64,000 nucleotides of DNA from Tethya wilhelma (GCA_964030475.1 CAXIPT010000002.1:17155893-17219892), one strand, 5' to 3'. Shown: positions 27,154-39,606, counted from the stretch's first letter. A program made the numbers and translations. The notes: a model not told the origin generated them from the sequence alone.

Positions 27154-27164
27154 CACAATGTCAT

Positions 27165-27200
<36 letters not shown>

Positions 27201-27214
27201 ACACACACACACAC
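27113..27214. repeat. (AC)n cluster
   Basis: Three AC tracts separated by ATGCACAATGTCATGT-type spacers, ending at the left border of a duplicated block. Confidence 0.9.
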
Positions 27215-27224
27215 AATGTCATAT

Positions 27225-27581
27225 GTACGGCAATTGCGGTAAACAAGGCGTGAGGTGCCAAGAGCCAGGAGGGTGTGGAAATGTGATCAAGAAAATATAC
27301 AACCACCACTACAGCAACACTGCTATTGTGTGTGTTGCACTGAAAAGCTACAGTCTCTATAGGGTCTCTGTTTACATTGCTGCCTCGAGGCCTACCAACT
27401 GCTCCTATATCCAGGGAGTTCCAAGGGAGAAAAATCAACGGATTAAAAGTATGGAATACCATAGCCAATTGAATCCATTAATTCCCAACAGACAGTTGGT
27501 CTGCTGGAAGGTGTACAGTGTATTTGATCCAACGCTAATCTCATTATCACTACAGCACTGACATGTGGCAACAACAACAGC

Positions 27582-27621
<40 letters not shown>

Positions 27622-27972
27622 NAATGTTATATGTACAGCAATTGCGGTAAACAAGGCGTGAGGTGCCAAGAGCCAGGAGGGTGTGGAAATGTGATCAAGA
27701 AAATATACAACCACCACTACAGCAACACTGCTATTGTGTGTGTTGCACTGAAAAGCTACAGTCTCTATAGGGCCTCTGTTTACATTGCTGCCTCGAGGCC
27801 TACCAACTGCTCCTATATCCAGGGAGTTCCAAGGGAGAAAAATCAACGGATTAAAAGTATGGAATACCATAGCCAATTGAATCCATTAATTCCCAACAGA
27901 CAGTCGGTCTGCTGGAAGGTGTACAGTGTATTTGATCCAACGCTAATCTCATTATCACTACAGCACTGACAT
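27225..27972. repeat. Near-identical ~335-b direct duplication with CAA tracts and an n
   Basis: The block 27224-27570 recurs at 27630-27977 with only a few substitutions (for example GGTCTCTG/GGCCTCTG and TTGGTCTG/TCGGTCTG). A CAA tract with an n at 27622 lies between them and a second CAA tract follows the right copy. Each copy carries the same open frame of about 105 codons on the plus strand (starting MYGNCGKQGVRCQEPGGCG / MYSNCGKQGVRC) and another on the minus strand; neither is recognised. The arrangement suits either a recent tandem duplication or two haplotypes joined at a gap. Confidence 0.85.
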
Positions 27973-27986
27973 GTGGCAACAACAGC

Positions 27987-28021
<35 letters not shown>

Positions 28022-30619
28022 GCTCTAATAGCAAAGTGAGCACATTTTGCCACAAAGAAAGTACATTGTGCGAACTCGTTCGATACAGACACTCAGATAT
28101 GAATAATGATGATGTGGCTGACAAGAATCGTCGTTTCCTCACATGACAAAGCACTGGACACATCACATGCACACCTCGTCCCTTAGAGAACTGGTGCACT
28201 CTAGTACAAATGATCTAAATCTCTGTCCATCTTTCCTGATCTCAATAACCTGTGTACCCCTTGAGGACCGGTGTTGTCCGGCTCTCGAGCACCCATGGCT
28301 AATGAGAGGAAGTCGTACACAGTGGTCGTGACCCTCACATCCACATGACCAATATAAAACTGTATGTGCGTATTACGTACACTGCTACAAAAATAGAACA
28401 GAGCATACCAGCAGTGGACAAATTATCCACTTAAAGAACCACGGCTATGAAATTATTAAATATCTTAACATTAATAAAGTCAAATATTCACTGGTTTCTC
28501 ATGTCGTGATGCATGACATAAGCCAAGCTACATGCACATGTGATGTAAGAAGATGAAGTCTCTTTGAAGTGTCGGCACGCATGTGTCAAACAAGATGACA
28601 TCATAGATCCGAGAAACTGTGAATTATTAATGAGAATAGTAAAAACACACAGACTAATGGTTCAAGATTAAGGCAGTGATCTGACGACTGGAGCATGTGC
28701 ATGCATACTTTATCGACATGCAAGTGTATGCACTTGCACCGGTTAAAGATCACTCACATCTAACAGCAATTTCCGTTAGGCAGTGAGCAAAGACAATTTT
28801 AGTTCAAATTAAACTCCTAATCAAGTCAAGGTGTCACTTTATGCATGCACAAGGAATGCTTAGATGAGAAGAGTTGCCATGTAACCTTAATGGAAGCTGC
28901 AAGGCAGACATGACAATGGACATGTAAGTGCAGCAGAGAACCCTTCAAACAGAAAGGTCACCATAAACAAGTGAACAACATAAAATGCTTTGAAGTGGCT
29001 CTTAAAGTGGTACAAGTTGAAGGTCTTAAACTCTATTGCCCACTCACTGAGTACCACCAACAAACAAAACTAGATGATAATAGCTCCAAAGAGGTTCAAT
29101 CAGCTCCTCCTTCTCAGTGGTGATCACTTTCACCCCAAAATATACTCTATTACCCTTTCAACCACGATCCTTTCATCACCATCTCATGGCTCACTCATTT
29201 CCTTTCGATGGTCACAGGGTGGAAACTGATAGCACTCTAATCCATTGTGAGAGATGTTGAAAGGTTGGAGTGAGTGTGCTAGAGGGAGGTGAACCATGAT
29301 GTCCCAGGTTCCTGGCCCTAACAACAAACAAACAAATACCATTCTGCTTTCAGATAGTGTGTACATACCATACAGTTTCATCATCACGTCCATATATACC
29401 CCCCTCAGCAACCACAATGTCACACATTGACCAGATTCTAAAACTTGATATATTATCCATCAACCATATCTGCCTTTGTGTACAGTACTGCTGTAACAGT
29501 AGCTACTATGGATATACATTAAATTTGCTGGTTAGAATGAAAACTTTAGATCATCATAATTTAATTTAATAGTCCAGTATGAAATGGCACCCATGTCATT
29601 GTGTGTGCAACACCAACACCATGCAGTATGGGTCACTGCCAACTGAAAAAAATTACAAGAAAATACAGGTTAATGGAAAATGTCCATATAGGTGAAATGA
29701 CATCAACAAGTCATGTTGCCAGTGATTGCTACACATGTCAATATTGGTAGGAGTTGTCTAATATCGTGATTGTCGAAAAAATGTCCTCCGCGGTGTTGAC
29801 AGCTAGTGAGAAGGGAGATAATTGGTGCCAAATTGAAATGATTATATCAATTTTAGTGGCATGTACCTTTTCAGGCCGCTCATTGGACTAGCCCTAATCA
29901 GCTATTAACTCTGAGTTAGGATGATTGGCTGGCCCTCTTAGTGGGCCCTCCAAACATGGACAACATGTACTTAAACCAAGAGATGCCACTCTAGCTACTG
30001 TGTACACTATGTAGTAAGTGTGCGGAGCTAATGAGATAAGTGTTTTTTAAAAAAAATTTAATATTCGTGCAACTGTGCACAATTTTAAAGAGGTCACGAC
30101 CTTAGGATGGATGGAGGTGGGCAATAAGGAAGAGTAAAGAAGTCTTTATACAGCCATTCTTATTGTCACATGATACGGTGACAGTTATTATAGAGAGGGG
30201 AGATCCATTGTCACAAATGGAAATGAGTGAGAGAGAGACTTTACACAGGCAGTCAACAATGGGTGCTTCCCTCTGGGGAAATGGATCGGTTTGTATAGCA
30301 AATGGCCTAGTTAATGTGATAGCATATACCTGTATTGTACGTGTGTGCCTAGCCTGGGAAAACATGAAGGGAGTGAGTGTGTCAGTATGTGAGGGCATAA
30401 GGACAAGTCATCAGCTCTCGGTACATGACCTGATTAAAGTCAAACCAATACAGTATATGCATCTACACATTGCTATAGCATATGGCATTATATACTTGGG
30501 GGGAGGAAATTAGAGGGAAATGGGTATAAGAGCTAGTATAGTTTTCACAAAATGTGCCAGAAAAATAGATGCATGCTGCTATAGCGGTTTGATGGGAGAG
30601 GTGCGTGCAGTTATTCTGC

Positions 30620-30707
30620 TAGTCTAGTGAGCCTAGACCCTCGTTTTACTACGTGCATGTAACAGGACAGGAAGGAGGGTCTAGCTATACAGGCTCACTA
30701 GACCATT
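30620..30707. mobile_element. Hairpin MITE-like element
   Basis: TCTAGTGAGCCTAGACCCTC at the left is the inverted copy of GAGGGTCTAG(CTATACA)GGCTCACTAGA at the right, with a loop of about 35 b. No clear target duplication is seen. The termini resemble the AGCC..CCTC ends of other hairpin elements in the window. Confidence 0.6.
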
Positions 30708-32458
30708 ATTACGCATACGCATGTATGGGTAGTATATACTGTAATTGAAAAGTCATCTTAATTTTCCTAACTCAATTGAAAGTACTTGACCTACAAGCCC
30801 ACGTACCTTCATAATACGAAAGCCATCACGATGAATGCCAATCAATTAAAGCTACTTAACTTTAAAATACTTGCACCATGTTTGTGAAAGTGTCAGCATT
30901 CTATATACCAAAGGGAAAATGTTTGGAAAACAAAGTAATTATTATGTCAAGAGACCTATGATTCGTTGTCGGGAGAGAAATGAATCCATTTGCTTGATGA
31001 CATGAGGTGCGTGGTAAAAAAACATAACAAACAGATGTACACATGTCAAATCTTGAACCCTTAATTTAATCTTTTTTTGATAAAATTAAGGGGAGGATTA
31101 CACTGAAAAGCTTGTTATGACTTTCTCTGACGTAGGGGCTACGAGTTAAAAACAGGAACTTGACACATGCCATGTTTCGATTGACCCTTGATTAAATAAC
31201 CATCACTTTGAATGCACAGATAAGTAGCTTGAATGACGTGTAATGCATCAAAAATGACTACTATGTTATGTGGTTGTGGTGAAATGGAGCAATTTCCCAC
31301 ACATACTAGAGAATTAGAGCCAATTAATCAGGTTTGAGTGGATACCAAAAATAAGCAGTACACACATAGAGATTACTCCTCATGCAATGCCATGTTTAAA
31401 AAAACAATTCAGAAAGTAGTTCTGCTGAGCCACTTACAAACACCTCAGCACCATGATGATCTCACTATTGCCAACGAGCCTGGCTAGACTAGCATGGAGC
31501 CTCTCTGATCATGAAAGAGTCCCGGGAAAGTGCTCCTTCCCTGCCCGCTCTTAACGTGATGGAAACTGACATTGTAGCATATGTCAATAAGTGGCCTACA
31601 ATGGTTGCCCTCATAGCTACAATCTTCACTCATTATTTCACTGCCCATTCCATAAGTATGAGAATACACATACACACACACACACACACATACAGACATA
31701 CAACAGTATTGCATGGCGACATCTTATACGCAGGGAGACGCCACACTGAATGTGAAGCCCGACAGCCATATACACACGAATGGAGATACAGAACCATACG
31801 ACCCTATCTTATTCAATTATGTACATTTTTCACTGATAAGTATTGGAATTGTTGCTAATGGCCCTATAACAATTGCACGTGGAATGCACGCAGCTGGTAA
31901 AATCAGTAGGAGGGACCCTCCGATTATGTTCAGTAGTGTGTCTGATGTAGTTTGACAACAATACAGGCAATTAGGCATTAGTTTGGCTAACAAGCCTGGG
32001 CAAGAAAAGATCACCTTTTTCAAGCTGAATATTCAAAGCTTCCTAGGTAGCTTGCAAGCTGGTACAGTCAAAGCTACTCATATACTTTCAAAGCCTCTAT
32101 TTGAATATTCAAACAAAACTCACAAGAAATTAAACAATAGTAAACTTATTTCCATAAGTAAATAATAAATGCTCTCCTTATTGGCCAATAAGAGCATGGA
32201 GTGTTCAATTACAGCACAGTTCATCTCTATTAAAGTACAAGCAGTCCATAAATAAACAGACAAAGAAAAAAATGTTGCATAATTTATCGATACAATGAGT
32301 GATCAAACAAAAATGAAAATTCTTTTCTTCATTTTGTTTCTTGTGGTCTTTTGTAAGAGCCATCTGATGATCAACCCAATACTGCATGTGAACTCTTTGA
32401 GGGAGTACCATGAAAGAAATGAGATTACTTTATATGCTGAAGCCCGAATGATATACAA

Positions 32459-32612
32459 GATCCCAGTATAAAAGCCCATGGGGGTCTAATCTTTGTGATT
32501 ACATGTATGTGAGTACATGAAGGTGTGTTTCACTAAAGGTATACTAAATCCCAGAATAAAAGCCCATGTGGGTCTAATTGTTGTGGTTACATGTATGAGT
32601 GCATGAAGGTCA
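32459..32612 (+). repeat. Direct repeat, two units of about 90-b period
   Basis: ATCCCAGTATAAAAGCCCAT...GGTCTAAT...TACATGTATGTGAGTACATGAAGGT (32460-32523) recurs as ATCCCAGAATAAAAGCCCAT...GGTCTAAT...ACATGTATGAGTGCATGAAGGT (32549-32611). The function is unknown. Confidence 0.8.
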
Positions 32613-32866
32613 ATGTGACTAGCCTATTTCACTAACATCTGTCAGTATTATTGTGTAGTCAATTGACCATTGAAATAATAGGGATATGGCCGAGTTCAAT
32701 AACTTTATGAATGCATATTTCACTCTGGAATTAAAGTGGGATTACTAGGCAAGGTGGAGGAGGTTACAACCAAGATATGTACATACGTAACAACACAAAT
32801 ACCAGCACAAATGAGGAGCCATCCAATGTGCATGTACACACATGCAAACACAACATCCCTAAGGTG

Positions 32867-32922
<56 letters not shown>

Positions 32923-33213
32923 TGTAGATCAGGAAATTTTCATCATTAAAAAATTTTTATTTAACTGAGTGTCAAAAATTAAATGTACAAAATTTTAAAA
33001 AGTACAATCTTTACTGAATTGGTCAAAATAATAATACAAATTGAAATTTCCCGACCCATTGTATACACTTGGACTTTTGTTTCATAACACTTTCTGAACT
33101 GATGTAATGTATAATTCTATTGTTCTAGTGCTGTGGGGTGGGTCTGCCCCTTTCATAGAGACTGTAATTATTATGATTATTGTTATGCAAGATGTTGTCC
33201 ACATGCATGTTAT

Positions 33214-33266
<53 letters not shown>

Positions 33267-34130
33267 CCAACTCCTACCCCTCAGATTCCCAACAAAAGAA
33301 AGATGAACACAAGAAGAAGCGTCTAAGGTGTCACAACAACAAACATCGAGTATGCAATCACGTAACGGACTCAAAACAGAGACAACATTCTAACTGCACA
33401 CGGTTCACTTCAAGAGCAGCACTCACTGGACAGCCATGGAGTCGACCAGCCTGGTTGGTTGGTTGGTTGGTTGGATGGTTCGGTCCTCCATGGACTGATG
33501 GATGACCCAACACTCTCCTCTAGTTCAAAATGGGTGACCTCTTACATCATCCCCAGCTATTAATAGATAGGATTGGCCACATGACCCCAATAGAACATTC
33601 CCTCTATTCATAACCGGTAGAGCAGGCTCAACGCGTGCCAGTGATAAAAGTGGGGAGCACAAAACCCAACGACCCGTAAAGAACAGAGCAATGATTTGCA
33701 AAAAAGAGGACTAAAGTTTATACACTTTTGCACTTAATATCACACACTAGACATTGCAATGTAGCATTAGTTTACATAGCTACTTCATACCGGATGTGTG
33801 GCTCTGGGTCATGTGACCCAAGAACTGCATGCATGAATGGAATGCAAAGTCACCTAGGCAACTCAATTAGAACATGCTTCAGGCAGGAAAGGGTTAATGG
33901 AGTTAGACAAAAGTTACATCATCATTGCTGTGTTGATACAACATAAGCCATTGCATAAAAAATTCATCAATGCTATAATGTTCTTAGTGATGCTAAAAAT
34001 ACATTGTAAAGGATATTACATATACTTCATTCCATGAAAAATATAATACAATAATACACTAATTCAATTGCACTATTGATCACTTACTAGTAAGAATGAG
34101 AGAGGGAGGGAGAGGAATGAAGCCACGCAC

Positions 34131-34132
<2 letters not shown>

Positions 34133-34203
<71 letters not shown>
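34133..34203. repeat. (GA)n microsatellite
   Basis: Uninterrupted GA repeat just beyond the 3' end of ADAM17, probably in its 3' UTR or flank. Confidence 0.95.
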
Positions 34204-34206
<3 letters not shown>

Positions 34207-34255
34207 GAGGGAGAGAAAAGAAGCAAAGGAGAAAGCTACATACACATACATGCTA

Positions 34256-35288
34256 TCATAGGTCTGTTGCCAGGAAGGGTGTCTGAGAAGTTGTGGTGGC
34301 TTCGAAAGGTGATTCTCCATTGAAAGTGGCAGGACTGGTGCCCAAATGGTGCAGTATATTGTCCCTGGCCAGGTCTGGCTCTTCGGCTATACTAGGCAGT
34401 GTTGTCTCCCCTCCTCCCAAGTGTTTGGTGGGGGAATCGGCAGTGGGAGAAGGAAGGTAGTAGCTGCCAGAGTCGCTGCGAATGAGATCACGACCTTCTC
34501 TCCTTGACGACATGCGCTGGAGACCCTTCTTGGCTTGATTGAGGTCGATGGCCGGCACCATGGCGACCAGATTGACAATATCAAATAAGTCACGTTGGTC
34601 TTCATCTTCAAATAAGAGTCTCTCTTCCTCATCTCTGGCCACCTCCTCTTTGAAGTCCTTCCACACTTTACGATCCTATTGGGATAATATAATACGTGTG
34701 TGTATGTGTGGATAGAGTGAAATTGTATTATTATAAGACTACTTGGTGACTACATATAGTCTAGTCCTTACAATGCAACAGTGAATGGTGATTCCAATGG
34801 GTATCCAGATTATAGCAGTGACAAATAACACGGTGTTCACAATGTTATCAGCTACAAATCGAACTGGAGAGACAAGAGAGCAACAAAAAATAACCGGTAA
34901 GAGGTCGTCAATTATACAAACTTCAAACTACACCAAAAGCAAGCACTCCTGGCCACACTTTACCAACTCACAGAATGTGTTGATACTGATATCAGTGAAG
35001 AGGCTGAAGAGCCTCTGGATGAGGTCCTGGCTCACGGGCCTACAGCTCCCCGCCTCACACAGTCCACCGAGACACGAAGTACCGTCGGGGAGATTAGTGG
35101 GCTGGTCCCTTCGAAACACCTCACAGCTGATTCTCTCTCCGCTGGCGTTGAGGGCAGCACAGCAGATGTGACACTCATCGAGTGTTTCACTGGTGCAGAA
35201 ACACTGCTCCATTCCGTGCAGCTCACAGAGGTCAAAGCACGTGGTGGTGGTGGAACTAGAACTGGTTGGATCAGTACAGGTGCCACTG

Positions 35289-35349
<61 letters not shown>

Positions 35350-36184
35350 TAAGTGACTGTATTGTAAAGTCAAAAGTGTCCCGACTTACTTTGAGAAGCA
35401 TTTTGTGCTATTCAGCTGACAGATGCCGCTCCCCCTGCAGGCTGTACCCACGGAGAGGAACATATCCTCCGGGGGACAGCCTTTGCTCACACCATCACAG
35501 CAGACATCAGCGAGACAGTCAATCCCCCCAAAGGTCCTACACATAGTGGTGTTGCTGGCATAGGTGCAGTTCTCACAGCACTGGTCGTTGATGTCACTGA
35601 AGAATGATAAGCAATGAATTTTTGAGGAGGTGGATCACTAGAGATACACAAAAATGTTACACACAAAAAAATTTGGCATCATATTGCAATATATGGGGTG
35701 GAGCTGCTTGATCCTTGAAAATAAAATTGCAAAAAAAAAGTTTTGCAATTGCCTTCTGCGAAAATATTACTCCTCAAAAAAATTCTAGCTATACTGTAGT
35801 GAAGAACACGGCAAAACTCCTTCCAAACACTTTGGATCTACTGTAGTCTATTGAGTTATAGACCCCCATTCTAATTGCAGGGTCTAGCTCAATAATTATT
35901 GATTTGTGGTAAGAAAAGATAGGAGCTTATTGGCTTGTTACGGGAAACAGATGGTGTGTGTACTACATCACTATGGCTGTAGGCAGGTGTTTCAGTACAA
36001 GGGGAATGGTCAACCCTCCACTCTATCACACACACCTGCACTGCCTGCCCTCTTTGAGTTTGCATTCGGAGTTACAGCAGAGGTCTGGGTCATTGCCGAC
36101 CATGCCCAAGAATCCAGCGTCACACTCTTCACCAGAGTCCACTTCATAGTCACCACACTGGTCAACCATACTCTCTGTGTGAGG

Positions 36185-36265
<81 letters not shown>

Positions 36266-36958
36266 NGTGTGTGTGTGTCTGCATGTGTGTGTGATGCTAC
36301 ACCCGAGTGCTAACCTATCTCGTGTGCAGTGACCAGTCCTGCCTCGGCTAGTAGTAGCGTCCGTCCATCACGCAAGAGTGAAGACACGCCCACATTAGCA
36401 GTTACCATGGCAGCACCGTTGAAATTGAACAGAACTAAAGAACAGATTTAACTTTTGATAAGACAACAATTGTGTTGCAATAATGAATACACAATATACA
36501 CAAACAAGCCTCTAAACAGTAGTGTACGTAGCCGCATCCCTGCCCCCCCCATCCACCTTACACATGTAAGGTAGGCAGGGGGAGCCTGGGGAGGCAGGGA
36601 GCGAGGCTACGGTGTACGTACGATTTGAGCATATGCCTCCTGTTAAACCAGGGTTGCTACTGGCGATGTAGGCCACGCCTAGTCTGTTATCGGTGAGTCT
36701 CTCTGCGGTGAAGAGATGAGCCAGACAGACATGACTCCAGTCCGAGTAAGAAAAGGCCTCTAGCAGGTCATCTGATACCCAATCTTGATCGTTGTTGTAC
36801 TCTGGTGTTGTTGTTGGACTTGTGTGCACCGTGACCTGCAGAATGAGTGGACATTGTAGCTCCATGAACCAGGCCATCACCATTTCCTTTCTTTAGGTTG
36901 TACTGTGAGTACAGTCATGCTTGTATAACAATGCTAATTCTCTCTCTCTCTCTCTCTC

Positions 36959-36998
<40 letters not shown>

Positions 36999-38921
36999 TG
37001 TGTGTGTGTGCACGTGTGTGTGTGGGTGTGGGTGTGAGGGGGGGGGGGAAGTGTTTTTTTTAGTTCACCAAGGTCTTACATTCCTGATTGAGAGTCCCAG
37101 AGTCCCTTTCTCCCAAGGAGTTCGTCTGAAGATCATCTGATCTGCTATGTCAATCACAAGAATCTACAAACAAGTAGGTGGAGCACAAGTACTGATCACA
37201 CGATAATTATATTACAGAGTACCCTTATCATCAACCTACCATGTGCAGTATGGAGTCGTCCACATTCCCAGCAGGTGAATATTTATTGAAGAACTTGTGA
37301 GTTGCCACGAGGTGCAGTGGACAGGTGTCCCTTGCTGTGGTTACACTGATTGTCTGCTGTCTCTTCAAGATGTTGTGAACCTCACTCTCCACCTTCAAGG
37401 AGGCTCCATCACTCTGCCCATTAGTGGCACTAGTCGAAGCATCTTTTTCGTAAAATGTTCTATGAGGGTTGCTCTGTTCTGTGTTCAGTGGCTTGTGATC
37501 GTGTTTGGTCCCACAGTAGTGCTCAGATGGGTGGCTGCATGTGCATGCAAATGGAACATGGGAAAACAGTCACGATGAAAATTAAACCGTCTGGTGCCAA
37601 CATCTGCAACTGCTACAGTGAGGTAAATAAATTTATTGTGAGGGTTTTGGATTACTTTGTTAGATTGTATTTGAGGTCAGAGGCCTTGTAGGAGATCATG
37701 TGAAAGTCATGTGACTGTTCGAAATGTCGATGCGACGGTTCCACAAAGTAGTGCTCATCTCCAGAATGTATTGAAGCAGTCAAGACTCCATGGCTGGGAT
37801 CCAGGTGAGCTAACACCAGAGAGTCAGGTTCACCTGTGGCATCAATGATATGGACACACACAAAATTAATAAATTACTACCCTCTACACAAGTAGAGTCC
37901 AGTTGGATTAGCTATTCACTAGTGTACCACGCCTCGTTGCTCCCACAATGAGCACCAACAACCAGCCCACTAATTAGAGCATTCAATGAGTCCCCATAAC
38001 AACCGCACCACACAATAGGATGATATAATATCTAATTACTTCATTATGTATGTATGTATGTATGTATGTATGAAGCACCTGAAATTCTTCCCTGATGGAA
38101 ATGACCAAAGTTGATGCCATGTCTTCTTCTCTCTCCACTTCCCTCTACAATGTGCACTTCAAGGTTTTTGTGGAACTGAGTCTTCCTCGGGAAGAGCACC
38201 AGCTGGAACGTTCTAAAGAGAAATGGAGGATTATTATCGCAGATCAGATATAAGAAAAATCTTTCTCTCTAACTTAGCAGCAAGCCTGGTTTCCAGGCTC
38301 TTCCCTCTGACTTCCCTCTTCCATTTCGTGAGTAAAAGGTCAAAGGGGAGAGCCTGGGAATGAGGCTAAGGCGTTTGAATGGTTTTAGTGATAATGTATA
38401 ATGATACAAAAGAAGAATTAACAAGTTCACACTTGTAGTGTACCTGTTCAGAGTGGTGAAGTGGAGGAGTTGGTGTTGTTTTCTGGTTCTGTGTCTGAGG
38501 TGGGATTTGTGGAGGACGTCAAACTTGTGGAGAGCATCATGGAGCCTGTGATTATCTGTGGGTATAATGTGAACGAATTGAAATTGTCACACTTGAAGCA
38601 CAAGCTGCTGAAAGTATAATAGACTACAATATGCTGTATATGTGCTAAAAGATTGACAATCCAGTGACATATATTTTCAAAACTTATACCGTTGCACACC
38701 ATACCATCATTCCTGCAATGATGACTGTGGAATTTACAAATGAGTTTGTACTTCCCTTTTAATATTCGCCCTTCAACAAGTACATACAATAAACTGGAAC
38801 ACAGAAACACAACTGATTACCTGGTATAGTGACACTGTCTACAATGTCCAGTAACACACACAGGACAAGACACAAGCAGACCTACAGCAGCAGAAGCAAG
38901 GAGAGAAACAAACAGTGGCAT
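34256..38921 (-). CDS. ADAM17: ADAM17 (TACE)-type sheddase; half of the zinc site missing at a gap
   Basis: ADAM17 is a type I membrane metalloprotease that releases ectodomains of signalling proteins. Exons in coding order: 38921-38821 (signal peptide MPLFVSLLASAAVGLLVSC), 38545-38444, 38212-38079, 37833-37656, 37534-37240, 37163-37080, 36835-36622, 36434-36315, gap, 36174-36036, 35596-35390, 35285-34972, 34863-34772, 34675-34256. All phases agree. The prodomain has EPDSLVLAHL and EHYCG (cysteine switch), then LKR as a candidate processing site. The catalytic domain has SHVCLAHLFTAERL and ends an exon at LVTAHEIG. The remaining histidines and Met-turn exon are absent where the TG tract with n at 36266 stands. 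Disintegrin-like, membrane-proximal (LIQRLFSLFTDISINTF) and membrane (FVADNIVNTVLFVTAIIWIP) parts match ADAM17, not ADAM10. About 800 residues are visible. Confidence 0.93.
35289..35347. repeat. (TG)n / (CA)n on coding strand at an ADAM17 3' splice site
   Basis: On the minus strand this is a CA tract running into AACAG, the acceptor of the exon starting at 35285. Confidence 0.95.
36187..36285. repeat. (TG)n with n at 36266, collapsed gap inside ADAM17
   Basis: A TG tract containing an n separates the exon ending HEIG (36315) from the post-catalytic exon (36174). The exon with HNFG..HD and the Met-turn, invariant in active ADAM proteases, is not found in this 140-b interval. The n probably marks unassembled sequence. 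Confidence 0.85.
36527..36617. mobile_element. Hairpin element at an ADAM17 splice donor
   Basis: GTACGTAGCCGCATCCCTGCC at the left pairs with GGCAGGGAGCGAGGCTACGG..GTACGTAC at the right. A smaller palindrome, CCTTACACATGTAAGG, sits at the centre. The right end overlaps the GTACGT donor of the exon ending at 36622. Confidence 0.6.
36948..37030. repeat. (CT)n(TG)n compound microsatellite in ADAM17 intron
   Basis: CT run then TG tract with a GGTGTG break and a G run (37039-37048). Confidence 0.9.
38275..38373. mobile_element. Hairpin MITE in ADAM17 intron, TTAGCCTCATTCCCAGGC-type ends
   Basis: Left end TTAGCAGCAAGCCTGGTTTCCAGGCTCTTCCC and right end GGGGAGAGCCTGGGAATGAGGCTAA are imperfect inverted repeats. 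The terminal sequence matches the MITE in NPC1 intron 1 and fragments near 60823 and 61242. Confidence 0.65.
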
Positions 38922-39606
38922 GATGGATCTTTCAGTGGCAAACTATTTTGAATTAACCCACACATGCATGTAGACTCAGGTTCCCTTTCTGGCTAGACAT
39001 AATTTTCATTAATACAAAAATATATCTTCTTTCTAAGAGGCTGGATATGTTAGTCAATGACTTACAAAAGACACCACTGCACGCTGCATGATTCCAGTCC
39101 AGAATATACTCAGCTGGCTCGCGCGGATTGTGTAACAACTGCTGAGCTCAGCAGATGTTTTTGTGTAATTAGATACACGCTGTAATTAAATCTATGCGCG
39201 AAATTAAATTCTCCCAATTACAAGAATAATTCTTCAAACAAATGTTTCAATAAATAGGCACACAAGTACAAAAACAACGCAATTCACAGAGTATGTGTAC
39301 ATTTGATAGTACAGCACAAAAATAATACACAGCACATGGCACAGAATATATCAATGATCAACTGCCATAGAAAAATTATCTACTATTACAGTACACGTAC
39401 AATACACAATGTCATAATACAACTAATTTTAAATTTTCTTCTTGTAAGTACAGGCAAAAAAAAGTGGGTACCTTTAAGTATGAGGCGTGTATTATATAGA
39501 AAGTCTCTGAACGTGTGCTACTTCTTTTTTTACTAACCCAGATCAGAGTGTGCAAAGGTGAGCATAAAATGTTTACAATAATTTTTGTACACCTATATTA
39601 CAGATA
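38922..39606. other. ADAM17 5' flank / Rab32 3' flank
   Basis: The 685 b between the two minus-strand genes carry the Rab32 3' UTR and the ADAM17 promoter. A perfect 16-b palindrome, CTGCTGAGCTCAGCAG, lies at 39139-39154 and resembles a MARE core (TGCTGA..TCAGCA). No other gene is visible. Confidence 0.5.

Larger units (their letters stand above)
19047..34255. other. Gene-poor region, 15.2 kb
   Basis: No exon chain or known protein is visible. The region holds TG/CA tracts (24150-24211, 25092-25118, 27113-27214, 32869-32919, 33218-33259), CAA tracts flanking a duplicated block (27225-27972), a dispersed repeat copy (25085-25277), a hairpin element (30620-30707), a direct repeat of about 90-b period (32459-32612), a GGTT run (33446-33470) and a GA tract (34133-34203). 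An open frame of about 100 codons inside the duplicated block is not recognised. I found no convincing tRNA or histone-type RNA signal. Confidence 0.6.

Noticed and set aside
27109..27468. 119-codon open frame on the minus strand through the CA tracts
   Set aside because: The C-terminal half is poly-Cys-Val from the repeat; the rest is the shadow of the duplicated block.
32459..32612. Spaced direct repeats that might suggest a CRISPR array
   Set aside because: Only two units, unequal spacers, eukaryotic context.
33441..33475. GGTT tetranucleotide run considered as telomere-like
   Set aside because: Not a TTAGGG-type repeat and only about six units, inside ordinary intergenic DNA.
34087..34323. 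Arg-Glu and Ser-Leu repeat frames across the GA tract
   Set aside because: Pure translation of a dinucleotide repeat.
35640..35815. Possible TIR element in an ADAM17 intron (CACTAGAGATAC... / ...TAGCTATACTGTAGTG)
   Set aside because: The inverted match is too patchy to define ends or a target duplication.
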